Shown piece by piece: positions 17,301 to 26,600 of a DNA stretch of 53,793 bases. Positions within the stretch are counted from its first letter, which is position 1. Each line of letters opens with the position of its first letter. Location of the stretch: NCBI GenBank assembly GCA_947177775.1, contig CAMWVS010000016.1:1-53793 (forward strand). The letters are read 5' to 3'. Below the pieces are notes generated by a model. It saw only the letters and a program-made list of their open reading frames with translations. It ran no database searches and was not told the DNA's origin. A program made the translations under genes and the position numbers. Origin of the DNA: an uncultured Prevotella sp. (GTDB lineage: Bacteria > Bacteroidota > Bacteroidia > Bacteroidales > Bacteroidaceae).

Positions 17301-19031
17301 TGCGTTTAAAAGAATATCGAAATCCGCTTCCCGCTCAAAAAAGACGCGGCGGCCGGTAGTCGGATGGTCAAACTCCAGCCTTGCGGCATGCAGGCAGAGA
17401 CGTTCGGCGGGCTGTCCATACAGCGCGTCGCCGACGATGGGGCGCCCGAGCCCGGCGGGATGGGCACAATGGACACGCAGTTGATGGGTGCGGCCGGTGA
17501 GCGGATGAAGCTCCACGAGGGTGCGCCCGAGGCCGTCGGTGGACAGCAGGCGACACTCCGTCACGGCAGGACGGCCGTTGACGCGGTCGACGACCTGACG
17601 CGGACGGTCCAACGGATTGGGACGGAGGGGAAGGTCGATTGTGAACGTCTGCCCCAGAGAAGCGGGAATGATGGGAGTAGCGGATGCGGAAGAAGCCGGC
17701 GATAGCAGCGCCACGTATGTCTTGCTGACCGTCCGGGCGGCAAACTGGGCCTGAAGATTGTGGTATGCCGCCAGCGTCTTGGCCACGACGAGCAGCCCCG
17801 ACGTGTCCATGTCAAGCCGGTGGACCATCATCGGCCCTTCGGCGTCGGGACAGTGCATGCGCATCAGTGACTGCACCGAACGGCGGCTGCTGCGGCCGGG
17901 AACGGAAAGCATGCCGGCCGGCTTGTCGACCACAACGATGTCGCTGTCCTCATAGACAATCTCCAGCCGGCCGTCGTCGTCAGCCGCCAGCGGGTCCGGG
18001 TCAACGTCCAGCCCGCCGAGCATGTGGGTCAGTATAGGCAGACACTTGCCCCGACAGGCGGGATAGTAGTGGAGGTGGTGGCGTATCTCCGTGCGAGGCG
18101 ACTCTCCCCACCAGAATTCGGCCATGCACAGCGGCCGCAGCCCGTGGCGGTAGGCATGCTGGAGGAGCTTCGGAGCGCAGCAGTCGCCGGCTCCGGAAGG
18201 CGGGACGGCCCCTGTGGCGGCGGCGAAGATGTCCATGAGCGTCCGGCTGTTGCCTGTGGCATCCGTCACTTCATACTGCGTGAAGAGCCATCGCTGAAGG
18301 TCATCGGACATGCGGTGGCGGCGACGGCGAAGCTCCTCCGTTTGTCCGTCGTAGACGGCAAGCCGGGCTTCCGCTTCCGACACAAGTCCGGCCCAATGAC
18401 GGCGCAGACGTTTCAGTTCGGCTTTCTGATGCTGGCTCTCACGGATGAGCAGGGCCTCATCACAGCCTTCGGCGCGCTTACGGTCACGGTGCAGCTTCGC
18501 CCCGGCCATCATCCGGCGGTAGGCGTCGACAGCCTCATCCCCCTGACGGCGCACCGCGGCCAGCGCTCGGGCGGCGGCCATGCGCTCCGGAGACTGCTGC
18601 ATGGCCGCGACCTGACGGTTGACAGCGGAGATTTCGGCCTCGCGGGTCTTGAAATATCCGTCCGGTTGCTGGGAGTCGAAAACAGGCGGAACAAACCACG
18701 GCCAGTCGTTGCGGCCGCCGATAAGGCCGGAATAGGCGGCGAGAAAGGCTGTCCGCCCGTCGGGACAGGCCACGACGAGAACGCCGAACATCTTTCCGCG
18801 GCCCACCTCGTCGCTCCATGCGGCTGCCTCCGTATCGTCAGGACGGATCCCTTCGCCACAGCCGGCAGCCTCGACGTAACGGCGCACTTCGGCGGCAGCG
18901 GCCTCACAGAGCGGATGGGGAACGTAGCAGAAAGGATAGGTGAACCGCGGGGGAGGCACGACGGACGTCTCCATCGGATGGAGCCATGACGGCGTTGCGG
19001 CGGCGGATATTTGCTGAATATTGTCTTGCAT
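17277..19031 (-). CDS. RluA-family RNA pseudouridine synthase with long N-terminal domain
   Basis: This enzyme converts uridine to pseudouridine in rRNA or tRNA. The catalytic domain is in the C-terminal half: IVVVDKPAGMLSVPGRS, then VHRLDMDTSGLLVVAK with the catalytic Asp at about residue 407, then LHPLTGRTHQLRVH. The first 330 residues form a separate domain with a helical stretch, seen in large Bacteroidetes members. Start choice is open. The open frame reaches 19088, but the promoter -7 box at 19044-19037 lies inside that extension, so I use ATG 19031; ATG 18974 is the alternative. The C-terminal AKTQRRGG tail is encoded by a palindromic repeat rather than by family sequence. Confidence 0.88.
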   Translation of the reverse strand: MQDNIQQISAAATPSWLHPMETSVVPPPRFTYPFCYVPHPLCEAAAAEVRRYVEAAGCGEGIRPDDTEAAAWSDEVGRGKMFGVLVVACPDGRTAFLAAYSGLIGGRNDWPWFVPPVFDSQQPDGYFKTREAEISAVNRQVAAMQQSPERMAAARALAAVRRQGDEAVDAYRRMMAGAKLHRDRKRAEGCDEALLIRESQHQKAELKRLRRHWAGLVSEAEARLAVYDGQTEELRRRRHRMSDDLQRWLFTQYEVTDATGNSRTLMDIFAAATGAVPPSGAGDCCAPKLLQHAYRHGLRPLCMAEFWWGESPRTEIRHHLHYYPACRGKCLPILTHMLGGLDVDPDPLAADDDGRLEIVYEDSDIVVVDKPAGMLSVPGRSSRRSVQSLMRMHCPDAEGPMMVHRLDMDTSGLLVVAKTLAAYHNLQAQFAARTVSKTYVALLSPASSASATPIIPASLGQTFTIDLPLRPNPLDRPRQVVDRVNGRPAVTECRLLSTDGLGRTLVELHPLTGRTHQLRVHCAHPAGLGRPIVGDALYGQPAERLCLHAARLEFDHPTTGRRVFFEREADFDILLNAKTQRRGG

Positions 19032-19036
19032 GGATG

Positions 19037-19044
19037 CAAAGTTA
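19037..19044 (-). promoter_or_regulatory. Promoter -7 box overlapping the gene start
   Basis: TAACTTTG on the minus strand ends five bases before the ATG at 19031. The mRNA would be leaderless or nearly so if that ATG is used. The -33 element is weak. Confidence 0.5.
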
Positions 19045-19246
19045 CGTTTTTTTCCCGACATAATGTGCCTGACGGCATGCGAGAGCACGTTTTAGGACAT
19101 CTCCTGGACCACGGCTCTTTCATCAGGAGTCTTTACGCCGGATTGTTATGCTGCCGCGGAATACTGCTGTTTACTTAAAAAGTGTTCTTTTTTTCCGTAA
19201 TAATATTAAATTTAAAAAGCCCGAAGACTTTCAGTCCGTTATTTTC

Positions 19247-19277
19247 TTTGCCGTCTCATAGGAATATTCTATCTTTG
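19247..19277 (+). promoter_or_regulatory. Promoter of the coiled-coil/export operon
   Basis: TTTG at 19247-19250, a 19-bp spacer and TATCTTTG at 19270-19277 give an exact Bacteroidetes promoter, 37 bp before the ATG. Confidence 0.85.
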
Positions 19278-19314
19278 CAAGCGGTTTATTAATGACTACA
19301 CATATTTATATTAT

Positions 19315-20187
19315 ATGAATAAGAAAATCGTTATGCCACTCGCCGTGGTGATATTGCTGCTTATAGCCGGAATCGGGTATCTGACCTTCAGTCTCATCCA
19401 ACAGAAAGAAGCCAACAAGGAAATGCAGGAGTTGGCCGATCTGGACAAGAAGGAAATGGAGAACGAGTATGAGCAGTTCGCACGTCAGTACAGCGAGATG
19501 ATGACTCAGATAAACAACGACTCCATCGTGGAACAGCTCACACAGGAGCAGTTGCGCACGCAGCAACTGCTGGAAGAACTCAAGAATGTCAAGAGCACCA
19601 ACGCCCGCGAGATTGCACGCTTGAAGAAAGAGCTGGCCACCGTGCGCGCCGTATTGCGCAACTACGTGCTGGAGATTGACTCGCTCAACCGCGTCAACCA
19701 GACCCTGACCGACGAGAATGAACGCATGAAGAGCCAGTACAGCGAGGCCACACGCCAGATTGAAGGCCTGAGCAACGAAAAAGCGTCGCTCTCGGAGAAA
19801 GTGGCAATCGCCGCACAGCTGGACGCCACGAACCTCAGGATGATCATCAAGAAGAAGAACGGCAAGGAAGTCAAGAAAATCAAGGACTGCCGCAACATCG
19901 AGGTGGCATTCACCATAGCGCGCAACGTGACCGCACCAAACGGAATGAAGACATTCTATGTCCGCATCACCACTCCCACAGGAGCTGTGCTCGGCAACGG
20001 CGCCACATTCCCGTATGAAGACCGCAACATAGAGTATTCGATGAAGAAAAGCATGGAATACACCGGTGAGGAGCTGCAGGTGAACACATATTGGAACGTA
20101 GCCGAATTCCTCAGCGCAGGCAACTACACGGTGAGCATCTTCGCCGACGGCAATATGATCGGCTCGCGCACATTCCAGTTCAAATAA
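19315..20187 (+). CDS. Membrane-anchored coiled-coil protein, unknown function
   Basis: This 290-residue protein has one transmembrane helix near the N-terminus (about 6-27). A long coiled coil (about 30-175, rich in Glu, Gln, Lys and Leu) follows, then a beta-rich C-terminal domain (about 180-290: VEVAFTIARNVTAPNGMKTFYVRITTP to GNMIGSRTFQFK). The C-terminal part probably lies in the periplasm. I know of no assigned function. The TolC-family gene begins 23 bp after its stop, so it may be cotranscribed with the export operon, where a coiled-coil scaffold would fit. That link rests on position only. Confidence 0.75.
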   Translation: MNKKIVMPLAVVILLLIAGIGYLTFSLIQQKEANKEMQELADLDKKEMENEYEQFARQYSEMMTQINNDSIVEQLTQEQLRTQQLLEELKNVKSTNAREIARLKKELATVRAVLRNYVLEIDSLNRVNQTLTDENERMKSQYSEATRQIEGLSNEKASLSEKVAIAAQLDATNLRMIIKKKNGKEVKKIKDCRNIEVAFTIARNVTAPNGMKTFYVRITTPTGAVLGNGATFPYEDRNIEYSMKKSMEYTGEELQVNTYWNVAEFLSAGNYTVSIFADGNMIGSRTFQFK

Positions 20188-20210
20188 GGAACAACTTAAA
20201 TAACCGTCTT

Positions 20211-21725
20211 ATGAAGCATCTGATAGGAATAGCCCTCATTTCGGGCTTTGTCCTGCCGGCTGCCGCACAACGTATTCTCTGTCTTGACAGCTGCAGAGCC
20301 ATGGCTCTGCGCAACAACAAGCAGGTGGCCGCAGCGGAAATAAAGCAGGACATGGCACGCAACGTGAGGAAATCGGCGCGGACGAAATACCTGCCGCACG
20401 TCAACGCGATGGGCGGATATGTCTACTCCAGCCGGGAGGTGTCAATCCTCAACGGAGAGCAGAAAGACGCCTTGGGAAATATCGGGACAAATATGTCGCA
20501 AGGCATAGGACAGGCCATGGAGGGCATCGGCAACAGTCTGACCGACGCCCAGAAAGCGGCGCTCGGACAGCAGTTGGCGGGATTCGGCGTGTCACCTGCC
20601 GACCTCGCGGCCGGCATCAACGGCCATCTTGCGGCCCTCGCTTCGGGACTGAACGCCCGCGGACAGGCCATTGCCGACGCTTTCCGCACCGACACGCGCA
20701 ACATGTTTGCCGGTTCGGTGATGTTAACACAACCGCTGTTCATGGGCGGTGCCATCGTAGCCATGAACCGCATGGCGGACATCGGCGAGCGGATGGCGGA
20801 AAACAGTAGCGACGCCATGCGTCAGGCAACGATATATGACACGGACCGGGCCTATTGGATGGTGGTTTCGCTCCGCCATAAAAAGCGGCTGGCCGAAAGT
20901 TATCTCGGGCTTGTCCGGCAACTCTCGGCCGATGTCGACAAGATGATAGCCGAGGGTGTGGCCACCCGGGCGGACGGTCTGAAAGTGGCCGTGAAGGTCA
21001 ACGAGGCCGAAATGACGCTCTCGCAGGTTGACAACGGGCTTACTCTTGCGCGCATGCTGCTCTGTCAGACATGCGGTATGCCGCTCGACGAGCAGTTCAC
21101 GCTGACGGACGAAAACAGCGACAACCTCACTGTGGGACCGGCCGCGACGGACAACCGTGACATGGCCGACGTCATAGAACGCCGTCCTGAGCTGCGCATG
21201 TTGCAGAACACGGTCGACATGAGCCGTCAGGCGACGAACATGCTGAAAGCCGGCAATCTCCCGAAAATAGGTCTCTTCGGCGGCTATACGGTGACGAATC
21301 CGAACGTTTATGACGGTTTCCAAAAGAAGTTCGGAGGCGTATGGAACGTCGGTGTGGTTGTCAGCGTGCCGGTATGGAACTGGGGCGACGTGGCGTATAA
21401 GGTGAGGGCGGCGAAGAACGCCACTGCCATAGCCGAGCTGGAACTGAGCGAAAGCCGCGAGAAAGTGGAATTGCAGGTGAGCCAAAGCCGGTTCAAGGTG
21501 ACTGAAGCGGACAAGCGGCTGGCCATGGCGCAAGCCAACATACGCAACGCGGAGGAAAATCTCAGATGCGCCAACGTCGGTTTCAGCGAGGGAGTGATTC
21601 AGAGCACCACCGTAATGGAGGCGCAGACGGCCTGGCTTCAGGCGCAATCGCAGAAGATTGACGCCGAAATCGACGTCCGGCTGAGCTGCGTAAACCTCGA
21701 CAAGGCGCTCGGAACGCTGGAATGA
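20211..21725 (+). CDS. TolC-family outer membrane efflux protein
   Basis: The 504-residue protein starts at ATG 20211, which opens a signal peptide (MKHLIGIALISGFVLPAAAQ). Two outer-membrane-factor repeats follow, with long heptad helices (RAMALRNNKQVAAAEIKQDMARN and SRQATNMLKAGNLPKIGLFGGY) and the ending typical of the family. An insert of about 90 residues rich in Gly, Ala and Gln (about 85-170) lies in the first half. It forms the outer-membrane channel of a tripartite export system with the HlyD-type adaptor and the two permeases encoded downstream. Confidence 0.88.
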   Translation: MKHLIGIALISGFVLPAAAQRILCLDSCRAMALRNNKQVAAAEIKQDMARNVRKSARTKYLPHVNAMGGYVYSSREVSILNGEQKDALGNIGTNMSQGIGQAMEGIGNSLTDAQKAALGQQLAGFGVSPADLAAGINGHLAALASGLNARGQAIADAFRTDTRNMFAGSVMLTQPLFMGGAIVAMNRMADIGERMAENSSDAMRQATIYDTDRAYWMVVSLRHKKRLAESYLGLVRQLSADVDKMIAEGVATRADGLKVAVKVNEAEMTLSQVDNGLTLARMLLCQTCGMPLDEQFTLTDENSDNLTVGPAATDNRDMADVIERRPELRMLQNTVDMSRQATNMLKAGNLPKIGLFGGYTVTNPNVYDGFQKKFGGVWNVGVVVSVPVWNWGDVAYKVRAAKNATAIAELELSESREKVELQVSQSRFKVTEADKRLAMAQANIRNAEENLRCANVGFSEGVIQSTTVMEAQTAWLQAQSQKIDAEIDVRLSCVNLDKALGTLE

Positions 21726-21784
21726 CGGGACGCGAAAGGGATACGGGTGTTTCACAATAAACAATAACATAAGGAATATAGAGT

Positions 21785-22777
21785 ATGTCAGTCAAATCTC
21801 AACACAATAATATTCTGCAGGCAATAGCAGGCTTTACGCTGGTGGTCATCATCGTCGGTGTCATCGGCTATTTCACCATCGGCAATGAACCGGACGTCAT
21901 CCAAGGTCAGGTCGAAGTCACGGAATACAGAGTCTCGAGCAAGGTTCCGGGCCGCATTCTGGAACTGAGGGTGAAGGAAGGCGACTACGTGAAGGTCGGC
22001 GACACGCTCGCCATACTTGATGCACCGGATGTCAGAGCCAAGATGGCTCAGGCACAGAGTGCCGAGGAGGCCGCCGCGGCTATGGACGAGATGGCCCGGG
22101 CGGGCGCAAGGGCAGAACAGATAAGAGGTGCCTATCAGCTTCTCCAGCAGGCAAAGGCCGGCGCAGAGATTGCCGAGAAGTCCTACAAACGTGTCCAGCG
22201 GCTCTACGAAGAGGGTGTCATGACGGCCCAGAAGCGTGACGAAGCGCTGGCCAACTACAAGGCGATGGAAGCTCAGATGAAGGCCGCGCAGAGCCAGTAT
22301 GACATGGCGCGCAACGGTGCACGCCGCGAAGAGAAGATGGCGGCAGCCGCACAGGTTGGCCGCGCACGCGGTGCCGTGGCGGAAGTAGGCTCCTATATCA
22401 ACGAGACCGTACAGACGGCGCAGATGGAAGGCGAGGTCAGCGATGTCTATCCAAAGGTAGGCGAACTTGTCGGAACAGGCTCGCCGATCATGACGATAGC
22501 CGTGATGAAAGACCTGTGGGGTACGTTCAACGTCCGTGAAGACTATCTTCAGGGTTTGAAAGTCGGCGACGAGCTGACGGCATTTGCCCCGGCTTTCGGC
22601 AAGGACATACGCATGAAGGTCTACTATATCAAGGACGAAGGCAGCTATGCCGTATGGAAGGCGACCAAGGCCAACGGCCAGTATGACCTGAAGACGTTTG
22701 AGGTCAAGGCACGGCCGGTAGAGAATACGGACGGTCTTCGCCCCGGAATGTCGCTAATCATCAACCGTGATAAATAA
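21785..22777 (+). CDS. HlyD/EmrA-family membrane fusion protein
   Basis: This 330-residue periplasmic adaptor has one transmembrane helix near the N-terminus (about 14-33). A biotinyl-lipoyl-like half motif (VSSKVPGRILELRVKEGDYVKVGDTLAILD, about 48-78) is followed by an alpha-helical hairpin rich in Ala, Gln and Glu (about 80-205). The second lipoyl half and beta-barrel come next (MEGEVSDVYPKVGELVGTGSPIMTI). It links the inner-membrane permeases to the TolC-like channel. It lies 59 bp after the TolC gene and 9 bp before the permease, so the four genes form one operon. Confidence 0.88.
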   Translation: MSVKSQHNNILQAIAGFTLVVIIVGVIGYFTIGNEPDVIQGQVEVTEYRVSSKVPGRILELRVKEGDYVKVGDTLAILDAPDVRAKMAQAQSAEEAAAAMDEMARAGARAEQIRGAYQLLQQAKAGAEIAEKSYKRVQRLYEEGVMTAQKRDEALANYKAMEAQMKAAQSQYDMARNGARREEKMAAAAQVGRARGAVAEVGSYINETVQTAQMEGEVSDVYPKVGELVGTGSPIMTIAVMKDLWGTFNVREDYLQGLKVGDELTAFAPAFGKDIRMKVYYIKDEGSYAVWKATKANGQYDLKTFEVKARPVENTDGLRPGMSLIINRDK

Positions 22778-22786
22778 GAAAGAAAC

Positions 22787-23965
22787 GTGGCTGCAGGTGG
22801 ATTCATAAGAAACATGGGCCGAGTGGCACGCCGTGAGCTGTCATTCATCATCCGCCAGCCCATCTATTGGTTCTGCATGGTGGTCTTTCCGCTGCTGGCC
22901 ACGGTGTTCTTCACGTCCCTGATGGACGAAGGCCAGCCGCAGGACATGCCGGTGGGGATTGTCGACTGCGACAACACGTCAACCTCCCGACGGCTCATCC
23001 GCAATCTGGATGCGTTCCAGAGCACCCGTGTGGTGGCCCGCTACCCGAGTGTCAGCGACGCGCGCAGGGCCATACAGCGCAATGAGATATACGCTTTTCT
23101 GTATATTCCCAAAGGCACAGCCGAGCAGCTGACGGCCGGCCGGCAGCCCAAAGTATCGTATTATTATAGCCTGACGTCGCTGACAGCCGGCGCATTGCTG
23201 TTCCGCGACCTGAAAACAATAACCACATTGGGGTCAGCAGCCGTCGGGCAGGCAACGATGACGGCGCGCGGATATACGCCAAGAGAGATACAGACGTTCC
23301 TCCAGCCCATTGTCATCGACCTTCACCCGATTTCCAATCCGTGGACAAACTACAACATTTACCTCAGCACTGTGCTTGTTCCGGGACTGATAATGCTTTT
23401 CATTTTCCTCGTAACGGCCTATTCCGTAGGCACGGAACTGAAGTTCGGGCGTTCCCGCGGCTGGCTTACGGCGGCCGGAGGAGACATCGTCGCCGCTGTT
23501 GCGGGCAAGCTGCTGCCGCAGACCGCAGTCTATCTGACCGTCATATACGCATATATGTATTATGTCTTCGGAGTGCTATCATTCCCCCACCCCGGCGGAA
23601 CAGCATCCCTGTTGCTGCTCGGTCTGCTCGCCGTTCTGGCCTCACAGGGTTTCGGACTGTTCATGTTCGGACTCATACCGTCGTTGCGTCTGTCTATGAG
23701 CACATGCGCTCTGTGGGCTGTCCTGAGCTTCTCGATTGCCGGTTCGGCCTATCCTCTGGCCGACATGGACGCCCCGCTGCAGTCGCTGGCATGGCTTTTC
23801 CCGCTCAGACACTATTTCATGACATACCAGATTGTCATATTCAACGGCTTTCCTCTCACTGACGCATGGCTGCACATCACGGCCCTGACGGCCTTTGCCA
23901 TCCTCCCAGTCACTATACTTGGCAGACTCCGCCACGCCATGCTCAACTATGTTTATACGGAATAG
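22787..23965 (+). CDS. ABC-2 type transporter permease (first of pair)
   Basis: This 392-residue inner-membrane protein has one transmembrane helix near residues 28-48. A periplasmic domain (about 50-180, with MPVGIVDCDNTSTSRRLIRNLD) follows, then five more helices in the C-terminal half. This is the YhhJ/YbhR ABC-2 permease plan. The ORF opens with GTG at 22787, 9 bp after the adaptor gene; ATG 22814 is an alternative start. No ATP-binding subunit is encoded in the operon, so the ATPase must come from elsewhere or the pair works differently. Confidence 0.85.
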   Translation: MAAGGFIRNMGRVARRELSFIIRQPIYWFCMVVFPLLATVFFTSLMDEGQPQDMPVGIVDCDNTSTSRRLIRNLDAFQSTRVVARYPSVSDARRAIQRNEIYAFLYIPKGTAEQLTAGRQPKVSYYYSLTSLTAGALLFRDLKTITTLGSAAVGQATMTARGYTPREIQTFLQPIVIDLHPISNPWTNYNIYLSTVLVPGLIMLFIFLVTAYSVGTELKFGRSRGWLTAAGGDIVAAVAGKLLPQTAVYLTVIYAYMYYVFGVLSFPHPGGTASLLLLGLLAVLASQGFGLFMFGLIPSLRLSMSTCALWAVLSFSIAGSAYPLADMDAPLQSLAWLFPLRHYFMTYQIVIFNGFPLTDAWLHITALTAFAILPVTILGRLRHAMLNYVYTE

Positions 23966-23984
23966 ACGACCTCAAGCAACATAT

Positions 23985-25271
23985 ATGAAGACTACAGGAT
24001 TTTGGAATAGGATATCGGAAGGACTGCACGACGCCTGCCACGTGTGGGCACAGGAAATGAGAAACGTCGTGAAGGACGAGGGAGTGCTCATCTTCTTCAT
24101 CATCGTTCCGCTGGCCTATCCGCTTCTGTATTCATGGATATACAACAACGAGGTTGTCCGCGAGGTTCCTGTCGCTGTAGTCGACGACTCCCGCAGTTCA
24201 CAGAGCAGGGAGTTTGTGAGACGTTGCGACGCCTCCCCGGAGGTCATGATAAAACACCATGCCGCCGACATGGAAGAAGCACGGGCGCTCGTCGGCCACC
24301 AGGACGTGAAGGGAATCTACTATATTCCGGCTGACTTCTCCACCAGACTGGCCCGCATGGAGCAGACCTCCGTCAGCGTCTACTGCGACATGAGCCTCAT
24401 GCTGACATACAAAGCGATATTCCAGACGGCCACCGCCGTGTCGCAGGAAATGAACCGCGCCATACAGATAAAGCTCTCCGGCAACTATACAGACCGCGAG
24501 GACGACATAACGACGATGCCGCTGAAAAGCGAGGACGTCCCGATGTTCAATCCGACCGGCGGCTACGGCAACTTCATCCTTCCCGGCGTGCTCATGCTCA
24601 TCATCCAGCAAACACTCGTTCTCGGCATCGGTCTGGCAGCCGGAACAGCCCGTGAGACCAACCGTTTCCGCGAGCTGATCCCCATCAGCCGCCATTATCG
24701 CGGCGTACTACGAATAGTGACAGGCAAGACGATGTGCTATCTGATGATATACTCCGTCGTCTCGACATACGTAACACTCGTCATTCCGAGGCTGTTCGGC
24801 TTTGTCGACATGGTTCAGGCAGACACTCTCACAGCCATCATGCTACCCTATCTGCTGGCCTGCATCTTCTTCGGCATGACCGTTTCATGCCTCATCCGCT
24901 ACCGCGAGAACGTCATGCTGATAGTCATTTTCTGCTCCGTTCCGCTGCTGTTCATGTCCGGTGTGTCATGGCCGCAGAGCAACATTCCGGGCGTATGGCA
25001 GGGTGTCTCATGGCTATTCCCGTCAACTTTCGGCGTCAGAGCATTCGTCCGGGCCAGCATGATGGGCGCCACATTCAGCGATATAGCTACCGAATGCCGC
25101 ATTATGTGGATTCAGGCCGCCGTCTATTTCATTACCGCCTGTGCCGTCTATCGCTACCAGATAAGCCTTTCGCGCCGCAAATTGCTTGACCAGCTCAGCC
25201 ATATCCGTCACAAGCGGGAAGTGAGACGGAGGCTGAAAGCGGCCAGACAAGTGGCCGGCAGAAGCAAATAA
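23985..25271 (+). CDS. ABC-2 type transporter permease (second of pair)
   Basis: This 428-residue partner of the preceding permease starts at ATG 23985 (MKTTGFWNRISEGLHDACHVWAQE). It has the same plan: an N-terminal helix (about 35-55), a periplasmic domain (VPVAVVDDSRSSQSREFVRRCDASP), and five or six C-terminal helices. The two share the pattern VxxVDxDxxSxxSRxxxR and probably form a heterodimer. The basic C-terminus (about 395-428) is cytoplasmic. It is the last gene of the operon, followed by a hairpin. Substrates of such systems range from drugs to lipids and cannot be read here. Confidence 0.85.
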   Translation: MKTTGFWNRISEGLHDACHVWAQEMRNVVKDEGVLIFFIIVPLAYPLLYSWIYNNEVVREVPVAVVDDSRSSQSREFVRRCDASPEVMIKHHAADMEEARALVGHQDVKGIYYIPADFSTRLARMEQTSVSVYCDMSLMLTYKAIFQTATAVSQEMNRAIQIKLSGNYTDREDDITTMPLKSEDVPMFNPTGGYGNFILPGVLMLIIQQTLVLGIGLAAGTARETNRFRELIPISRHYRGVLRIVTGKTMCYLMIYSVVSTYVTLVIPRLFGFVDMVQADTLTAIMLPYLLACIFFGMTVSCLIRYRENVMLIVIFCSVPLLFMSGVSWPQSNIPGVWQGVSWLFPSTFGVRAFVRASMMGATFSDIATECRIMWIQAAVYFITACAVYRYQISLSRRKLLDQLSHIRHKREVRRRLKAARQVAGRSK

Positions 25272-25301
25272 ACGGTTATAGAAGATTCACTCAAGTCATA
25301 A

Positions 25302-25345
25302 TTAAAGCTCAAATGAACATTTGTTATTGTCCATCTGAGCTTTAA
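25302..25345 (+). terminator. Hairpin after the export operon
   Basis: TTAAAGCTCA at 25302 pairs with TGAGCTTTAA ending at 25345, and pairing continues inwards with two mismatches. It lies 30 bp after the last permease. Confidence 0.6.
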
Positions 25346-25382
25346 GGATTTTCAAAAGAACGTGCGAACAGCCGCAAATTCC

Positions 25383-25832
25383 TTATTTTCCCTTTTCTCC
25401 TGCAGCTTTCTTCTGCAATTCTATCACGGCCTTACCGTCTGCATCGGTCAGCATCAGCGTTGAGCCTTTCTTCAGTCTGAATGACTTCACTTCGCCGAAA
25501 GCACCGAGCAAGCGGTCTTCCAGAGCCATGTCGGGGCACATCATGCGCGTGCTTCCCACCTTGTCGAGGCCAATAGTTCCCTTTTCCGGATCAACATCGA
25601 GCATTCCCGTAATCCTGTTGCAGCTCGTACTGCCGTAGACACGCTTCTTGTCTGCATCAATTCCGATAAACGGAGCGTCCTGCCCGTCGGCTGCCGCTAC
25701 GTCACTTCCTTTGATTTTCACGACGCTCCATTCGCCATCAAGGTCGCTGAGCGATGCTGCTTTCTGTGCCGTGCCGCACGAAACCATTGCCGCCACAGCA
25801 CAGACCAATACCATAATCTTCTTCATATTCAT
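25383..25832 (-). CDS. META-domain (HslJ-like) lipoprotein
   Basis: The 149-residue protein begins at ATG 25832; a second ATG two codons later is equally possible. A lipoprotein signal ends at MVSC, so it is anchored in the envelope. The rest is a META domain: GEWSVVKIKG, then GSTSCNRITG, then STRMMCPDMALEDRLLGAFGEVKSFRL. Such domains occur in HslJ and other small stress-linked envelope proteins of unclear biochemistry. A promoter -7 box lies at 25967-25960. It is monocistronic and shorter than many two-domain META proteins of the phylum. Confidence 0.82.
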   Translation of the reverse strand: MNMKKIMVLVCAVAAMVSCGTAQKAASLSDLDGEWSVVKIKGSDVAAADGQDAPFIGIDADKKRVYGSTSCNRITGMLDVDPEKGTIGLDKVGSTRMMCPDMALEDRLLGAFGEVKSFRLKKGSTLMLTDADGKAVIELQKKAAGEKGK

Positions 25833-25959
25833 ATACCTTTTAAAATTTTCATATTGCGCGTTCATAATCCGGTTCCGGTCTTCCGAAAGTGCCATATAGC
25901 CCGACTAAAAAGCCGTTGATACCGGCAAACGATTCGAACGAAACCATCCGTTCCGCCGG

Positions 25960-25967
25960 CAAAGGTA
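25960..25967 (-). promoter_or_regulatory. Promoter -7 box of the META lipoprotein
   Basis: TACCTTTG on the minus strand, about 130 bp before the start codon. Confidence 0.5.
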
Positions 25968-25989
25968 GCCCTTTTACCTGTCAATAGCG

Positions 25990-26018
25990 AAAAAGCAGGA
26001 CCGAAGCCCTGCCTTTTT
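25990..26018 (-). terminator. Terminator of the PepSY-like gene
   Basis: Read leftwards, AAAAAGGCAGG pairs with CCTGCTTTTT (one mismatch) around a short loop and ends in a T run, about 85 bp after the stop at 26102. Confidence 0.7.
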
Positions 26019-26101
26019 AATATATTCGAGTGTATGTTATGACCAATTAACAGTCTTCATCCATCTCAGATACATTCCGTACCACGGTTTTCATTAAACC
26101 G

Positions 26102-26554
26102 TCAGTCGTCTATATCAGTAACCCGGAAGTCCTTATCAAACTTTATTTCCAGACCGTTGTCCAGCTTCACCTCATACTTTCCCTTGCTGCTGCGTTCTAT
26201 CTCCACCATCTTTGTCTTGGGATAGTAGTTCTTCAGATAGCTACGTATAGGCTTGGGAACCACCGACGAGGGCACTTCCGACCTGCGGCACGTGATTTCC
26301 GTCCATCTTCCGTGACTGTCAAACTCCACCTTATCGCCGTTGGTGAAAACGACGTTATATCCGTTGTAGAACAGTCCGTCGTCTATCTTCGCCATTGCAA
26401 CGCGGCGTCCAGAGAAGTCTTTTTTCACTATCAGCTGCGCATTGTCCGGCAACTGGTTGACTTCTATCGGTCTATCCATTCCTGCGAGCGCAGCCGAACT
26501 GGTCATCATTGCGGCTGCCACGGTCATCATGACCTTCTTGAACAAATCTTTCAT
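26102..26554 (-). CDS. Periplasmic PepSY-like (DUF2874) protein
   Basis: This 150-residue protein has a signal peptide (MKDLFKKVMMTVAAAMMTSSAALA). Two PepSY-like repeats follow: LPDNAQLIVKKDFSGRRVAMAKIDDG to VEFDSHGRWTEI, and VPKPIRSYLKNYYPKTKMVEIERSSKGKYEVKLDNGLEIKFDKDF. The fold is related to beta-lactamase inhibitor-like periplasmic proteins that are abundant in gut Bacteroidales, and their function is unknown. It has its own promoter and terminator. Confidence 0.82.
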   Translation of the reverse strand: MKDLFKKVMMTVAAAMMTSSAALAGMDRPIEVNQLPDNAQLIVKKDFSGRRVAMAKIDDGLFYNGYNVVFTNGDKVEFDSHGRWTEITCRRSEVPSSVVPKPIRSYLKNYYPKTKMVEIERSSKGKYEVKLDNGLEIKFDKDFRVTDIDD

Positions 26555-26592
26555 AAGCGGTTAAATTTAAAGTGAGTAATTCAGTTGACTGT

Positions 26593-26600
26593 GCAAATAT
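26593..26600 (-). promoter_or_regulatory. Promoter -7 box of the PepSY-like gene
   Basis: TATATTTG on the minus strand, 38 bp before the ATG at 26554. Confidence 0.6.
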
